NCBI GenBank assembly: GCA_027068435.1
Contig: JAMOTA010000012.1
Span: 1 to 45,663, forward strand
Direction: 5' to 3'
From: Sulfurovum sp.
Lineage (GTDB): Bacteria; Campylobacterota; Campylobacteria; Campylobacterales; Sulfurovaceae
DNA length: 45,663 nucleotides
In this document: piece after piece, positions 41,784 through 45,663 of the stretch
How positions within the stretch are numbered: the first letter of the stretch is position 1
How the letters are laid out: every line of letters begins with the position of its first letter
Program-made: the position numbers and the translations under genes
The notes under the pieces: model-generated
What the model was told of the DNA's origin: nothing
Database searches by the model: none
What the model saw: the letters and a program-made list of their open reading frames with translations, nothing else

Positions 41784-43637
41784 ATGACAAAAAAATCACT
41801 TAGCCTTATTACGGCTACACTACTACTTACAAACACTACATTTGCCCAAGAGGTTCTTGAAGATATTATCGTAACTTCAGCAACAAAAACAAGCCAAGAT
41901 ATTAAAGATACTACATCAAATATAGATGTTATTAGTGCCGATGAGATAGAAGACAGAGGATTTACTACGGTAACAGAAGCACTTAACTCTTTAGTAGGAG
42001 TTTCTTATACAAGTAATGGTGGGATAGGTCAAAACACCTCTGTGTATTTAAGAGGCATGAGTACAAATCGTGTTTTAGTACTCATAGATGGAATAAGATA
42101 TAACGACGCTACTTCAGCAAGCGGTGCACCTTTTGCACACTTGATGATAGCAGATATAGAACAGATAGAAGTAGTAAAAGGTGCTCAATCTGGTATTTGG
42201 GGAGCAGATGCAAGTGCTGGGGTTATCAACATCATTACTAAAAAAGCTGAAACTGGTGTACATGGTTCTTTTTATGCTCAGGGTGGCTCATTTAGCTTAC
42301 GTAAAATAGGTGGAAGCCTCTCTTACAAAGATGAAAACTTTTACTTAAAAGTGACACACGACCACATTAAGACAGATGGTTTTTCAGCTTATGCACCTAA
42401 CGGCGAAGATTTAGATAAATTTGAAGATGATGGGTATGAAAATGATACAACAACAATTAAAGCAGGTTTTCAGATAAACGAAAGTAACAAGATAGATATC
42501 TCACATACTATCATTGATGCTAAAACACAATCTGATGCTTATGACCCTGTACTTTTTGCGATGAATCCTAATGGAGTCTATAACTCAGAAGTAAAAGATA
42601 AGTTTACAACTATTAACTTTAACCATATAGATAGTTTTAATGAACTCAATGTTTATGCCAATAAATCTGATTTTAGCAGATACTACCCTGATGATCAATA
42701 CTCTAAAAACTTTGATGGTAGTATAGAAGAGTATGGGATAAACTCTAAAATACCTTATGGTAGTGAAGCTTTTGTTGTTGTGGGTGTGGATTATAAGAAG
42801 TTTGAACATGAAAATGACATCGATGAAGACTTTAACAACAAAGGTATCTTTGTTACAAATAGCAATACTTTAAAAGGCTTTAGCGGTGGTAAAACTATCT
42901 TAACAGAGTCCCTACGTTACGACAACTATAGCACTTTTGATAACAAAGTAACAGGTAAAATAGGTCTTAAACATATACATGAGAGATTTGAAGGGCTTAT
43001 CACATCTGTTAACTATGGTACTTCATATAATGTACCAACACTCTACCAGATGTATTCACCGTATGGTAGTACTGACCTTAACCCAGAAGAGACAAAATCT
43101 TTTGATGTAACTGTGGAGTATAAAGCGTTTAAAATAAGTTATTTCAACACAGAGATAGACGATATGATTGACTTTGATATGAGTACATATAAATATGCAA
43201 ATATAGCAGGTACTTCTAAGATAAACGGCTTAGAAATCTCATATAAAAAATCTTTCTTTGATGCACTTTTAATCAACTTAAACTATACTCGTCTTTTAAC
43301 TGCTGAAGACAAAGATGGCAACGACTTAAAAAGAAGAGCAGAAGAGACTTTCAAAGTTGCACTTGACTACTATGGTGTAGAGAACCTTCACCTAGGAATA
43401 GACGCAGAGTATGTTGGAAGTAGAACCGACACAGGTAACAGTGTATGGCCTGCTCCTGCTCCAGATGTTGAAACAGGTAAATACACAGTGGTAAATCTTA
43501 CTGCAAATTATGACATTACTAAAGAGATACAAGTTTACGGTAAAATAGAAAATCTAACAGATGAGTACTACCAAACTGCTTATAACTACGCTTCAATTCC
43601 AAGAGCATTTTCATTGGGTCTTAAAGCAAGATTTTAG
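41784..43637 (+). CDS. TonB-dependent outer-membrane receptor (BtuB-like)
   Basis: 617 residues: signal peptide (1-21, TTFAQ), TonB box EDIIVTSA (about 26-33), plug domain to about residue 155 (VLVLIDGIRYNDATS, IEQIEVVKGAQSGIWGADASAGVINIITKK), then a 22-strand barrel ending with aromatic Phe (FSLGLKARF). Size and plug sequence are closest to the BtuB/cobalamin and small-siderophore receptors. The downstream binding protein, ATPase and permease make it the outer-membrane part of one uptake system for cobalamin, haem or an iron chelate. AGGA lies 7 nt before the ATG. Confidence 0.9.
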   Translation: MTKKSLSLITATLLLTNTTFAQEVLEDIIVTSATKTSQDIKDTTSNIDVISADEIEDRGFTTVTEALNSLVGVSYTSNGGIGQNTSVYLRGMSTNRVLVLIDGIRYNDATSASGAPFAHLMIADIEQIEVVKGAQSGIWGADASAGVINIITKKAETGVHGSFYAQGGSFSLRKIGGSLSYKDENFYLKVTHDHIKTDGFSAYAPNGEDLDKFEDDGYENDTTTIKAGFQINESNKIDISHTIIDAKTQSDAYDPVLFAMNPNGVYNSEVKDKFTTINFNHIDSFNELNVYANKSDFSRYYPDDQYSKNFDGSIEEYGINSKIPYGSEAFVVVGVDYKKFEHENDIDEDFNNKGIFVTNSNTLKGFSGGKTILTESLRYDNYSTFDNKVTGKIGLKHIHERFEGLITSVNYGTSYNVPTLYQMYSPYGSTDLNPEETKSFDVTVEYKAFKISYFNTEIDDMIDFDMSTYKYANIAGTSKINGLEISYKKSFFDALLINLNYTRLLTAEDKDGNDLKRRAEETFKVALDYYGVENLHLGIDAEYVGSRTDTGNSVWPAPAPDVETGKYTVVNLTANYDITKEIQVYGKIENLTDEYYQTAYNYASIPRAFSLGLKARF

Positions 43638-43654
43638 GAAAAAAGGTAAAGAGA

Positions 43655-44506
43655 GTGAATATGATAAAACTTGTGTTTCTTACACTTTTACTAACATTTA
43701 CTTATGCTAAAGAGCGTATAGTCACACTCTCTCCTGCTATCAATGAGATAGTTTATGCATTAGGTGTAGGAGAGCAAGTAGTTGCTAACACAGAGTACTG
43801 TACCTACCCTAAGGCTTCACAGCTTGTACCTAAAGTGGGTGGCTATTTCTCCGCCTCTTTAGAGAAAGTTGTAGCCTATAAGCCTACTCTTGTTTTAGTG
43901 CAGAAAAACAATGAAAAATTAGCATATAAATTAAAAAAACTAAACATTAAAACTACTGTTATTCAGATAGACACCTTAACACACATTAAAGAGGCCATTA
44001 GTCAGATAGGCTCTTTGGTGGGGCGTACGCAGAAGGCTCAGAGTATTATCAGAAGCATAGACCATGAACTCAGTGAGATACAAAATATCGTTACAGACAA
44101 AAAGATACTCATAGTCATAGGGCATAACACTACTTTAGTTAAACGTATTTTTGTTGCAGGACAAAACCTCTACTTTGACAACATCATAGAAGCTAGTGGT
44201 AATAGCAATGCACTTCAAAGTAAACGTAAAGGGCAACCCATACTCAATAGAGAGAACCTCATCGCCTCTAACCCTGACATAGTCATACTCCTAGCCCCTA
44301 GAAAAGAAGCCTATAATCTACAAGAGAGTGACCTCATAGAGCCGTGGGATAGCCTACCTATTGGTGCAAGTAAAAACCATAACATTTACATCATAGATAA
44401 AGATTATGCAGGAATACCTAGTGACAGACTTGTCAACTTCTTACAAGACTTTAAAGCTATTTTAACACAAGTTAAAGCACACCAAAAAGTTAAAGTAACT
44501 CCATAA
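43655..44506 (+). CDS. Periplasmic substrate-binding protein (BtuF/FecB-like)
   Basis: A 283-residue ABC-transporter binding protein with a signal peptide (LVFLTLLLTFTYA) and no lipobox Cys. The mature start ERIVTLSPAINEIVYALG and the CTYPKASQLVPKVGGYF segment are typical of the BtuF/cobalamin and Fe(III)-chelate class III binding proteins. The start may be the GTG at 43655 (AAGG 8 nt upstream) or the ATG at 43661 (GAGAG 5 nt upstream); both keep the signal peptide. It ends 1 bp before the ATPase gene. Confidence 0.88.
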   Translation: MNMIKLVFLTLLLTFTYAKERIVTLSPAINEIVYALGVGEQVVANTEYCTYPKASQLVPKVGGYFSASLEKVVAYKPTLVLVQKNNEKLAYKLKKLNIKTTVIQIDTLTHIKEAISQIGSLVGRTQKAQSIIRSIDHELSEIQNIVTDKKILIVIGHNTTLVKRIFVAGQNLYFDNIIEASGNSNALQSKRKGQPILNRENLIASNPDIVILLAPRKEAYNLQESDLIEPWDSLPIGASKNHNIYIIDKDYAGIPSDRLVNFLQDFKAILTQVKAHQKVKVTP

Positions 44507-44507
44507 C

Positions 44508-45200
44508 ATGCTAACTATTGACACCTATTCCGATAAGATTTTAAAGAACATTACGCTCTCTTTAGGTGAAGGTGAAAATCTTATTATTTTAGGTTCAAAT
44601 GGTGCGGGTAAATCTACTCTTGCTAAAGTACTGTGTGGGTTAACCTATAGTAACAAAGTGAGCATTGGTACAGTTGCTATGCATAAGCTTAGTATGAAAG
44701 AGAAAACCAAAGCCATCAACTATGTACCACCTAAACTAGAGGTATTTGATGAGTACCTTACAACGTATGAGTATTTAGCCCTAAGCAAACTCTACTCAAC
44801 ACTTAGCACAGAAGAGGTACTAACCCTACTCAACATACAAAACTTACGTAACAAGTCATGTAAAACCCTAAGCTCTGGTGAGCAACAGCTCATTCTTTTA
44901 GCCTCTGCACTTTTACACCATGCTAAGCGTACTATTTTTGATGAACCTACGGCTAACCTTGACCCACAAAAGACACGTAAAGTGTATGAACTACTCTCAT
45001 CAGATATATTTCAAAACCAGATAGTCATTACGCATGATCTTACCTTAGCTTCAAAGTTAGGCTATAAAATACTCTACATGAAAGAGGGGAAGATTACTTT
45101 TTTTGGTGAGAATAAAGCGTTCTTTGAGAGAAAAAATTTATATTCTATTTTTGATAATGCCATTAAAAAAGTAGATGATGTGTATGTGGTAAACTTATGA
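44508..45200 (+). CDS. ABC transporter ATPase (BtuD/FecE-like)
   Basis: 230 residues: Walker A GSNGAGKST (29-37), signature LSSGEQQ, Walker B RTIFDEPTANLDP and switch His (ITHDLT). Clade is that of iron-chelate/cobalamin importers. It is a little shorter than BtuD or FecE. It follows the binding protein after 1 bp and overlaps the permease by 4 bp (ATGA). Confidence 0.92.
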   Translation: MLTIDTYSDKILKNITLSLGEGENLIILGSNGAGKSTLAKVLCGLTYSNKVSIGTVAMHKLSMKEKTKAINYVPPKLEVFDEYLTTYEYLALSKLYSTLSTEEVLTLLNIQNLRNKSCKTLSSGEQQLILLASALLHHAKRTIFDEPTANLDPQKTRKVYELLSSDIFQNQIVITHDLTLASKLGYKILYMKEGKITFFGENKAFFERKNLYSIFDNAIKKVDDVYVVNL

Positions 45201-45663
45201 AAATACTCTTTACCCTAGCCTCATTGTGCATACTTATCATTGCTCCTTTTTATGGGCAGATAGATATAGATACTGCTAAAATCATTGACCCACTGAGTAT
45301 GGAGTACCAAGTCTTTTGGGAGTTACGTTTTCCTCGTGTGGTTGTAGCATTTTTTACAGGAGGACTGTTAGGGCTTAGTGGTCTGCTTTTTCAGTCACTC
45401 TTTAAAAATCCCATGGGTACACCCTACACGTTAGGGGTAGCTAGTGGTTCTACTCTAGGGGCTGCTTTTGCCATAGTCTTTGGTTTAGGAGCATTAACTT
45501 CACTCTTTGGTTTCTTAGGAGCTATCATTACTGTGTTTATTCTTTTTACTGTAACTGCTAGACTCCAATCTTTTGAGAGTAACTCACTCCTGCTTGTAGG
45601 TATCGCCCTCTCTTTTTTCTACAATGCTGTACTGATGATACTCTTTTACATTAGCGATGAGTC
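45197..45663 (+). CDS. FecCD-family permease, cut by window edge
   Basis: The first ~155 residues of a membrane permease of the BtuC/FecCD/FhuB family, continuing past the window. The early YQVFWELRFPRVVVAFFTGGLLGLSGLLFQSLFKNPMGTPYTLGVASG is the family hallmark (usually LRLPR...GAALALSGLLLQ..NPLA.P..LG). It completes the inner-membrane part of the uptake system. Start overlaps the ATPase stop (ATGA, 45197-45200). Confidence 0.9.
   Translation, partial: MKILFTLASLCILIIAPFYGQIDIDTAKIIDPLSMEYQVFWELRFPRVVVAFFTGGLLGLSGLLFQSLFKNPMGTPYTLGVASGSTLGAAFAIVFGLGALTSLFGFLGAIITVFILFTVTARLQSFESNSLLLVGIALSFFYNAVLMILFYISDE

Overview
The window looks like chromosome of a chemolithotrophic Campylobacterota (Epsilonproteobacteria; Sulfurovum/Sulfurimonas-like). 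It is AT-rich with tightly packed operons. Complex I is encoded by a 14-15 gene nuo operon with no normal nuoE or nuoF. The long-type DapD and the tsaE-lptB adjacency also fit that phylum. The genus is inference; no rRNA or marker gene is present to settle it.

Layout. 0.1-2.5 kb (-): a secreted beta-propeller protein and a five-heme cytochrome c. 2.7-3.7 kb (+): an HTH regulator and a Fic-domain gene ('mobile mystery protein B' type) broken by a +1 frameshift at a C6 tract. 3.9-6.5 kb (-): pssA, a UbiA-family prenyltransferase, a small membrane protein, a divergent uracil-DNA glycosylase and tRNA-Arg(GCG), with miaA divergent on the + strand. 7.4-25.2 kb (-): the nuo operon in the order A, B, C, D, small E-like subunit, GltD-like flavoprotein carrying a NuoF-type N3 domain, two tandem NuoG genes, then H-I-J-K-L-M-N, closing with a hairpin terminator. 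A rhodanese gene lies upstream of nuoA on the other strand.

25.8-36.8 kb is the accessory part. Two copies of a palindromic repeat bracket a 2.6 kb island holding two unrecognised genes, a 35-residue ORF resembling the tail of a type IIG restriction enzyme, and a small gene with an in-frame stop. Next come a zinc-ribbon membrane protein overlapped with an AAA+ ATPase, an Rpn-family nuclease, and a MazF/PemK toxin-antitoxin pair flanked by 18-bp direct repeats. The last block is a five-gene minus-strand cassette (TerB-like, YkgJ-like CxxCxxCC, glycine-zipper/coiled-coil, helical protein, zinc ribbon) preceded by a WYL regulator. This last block is the best candidate for an undescribed system.

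36.8-41.5 kb (-) is a housekeeping run: dapD, a small ORF, an S4 protein, trpD, tsaE, lptB and a TIGR02757-family gene. 41.8 kb to the end (+) is a TonB-dependent uptake operon: outer-membrane receptor, periplasmic binding protein, ABC ATPase and a FecCD-type permease cut off by the window edge. Its substrate is probably cobalamin, haem or an iron chelate.

How the genes work together. The nuo operon builds a quinone reductase whose electron-input module has been rebuilt: FMN-type NuoF is replaced by a flavoprotein of the NADPH-dependent GltD family, and two NuoG proteins have different Fe-S cluster sets. The UbiA-family gene could supply the menaquinone it reduces.
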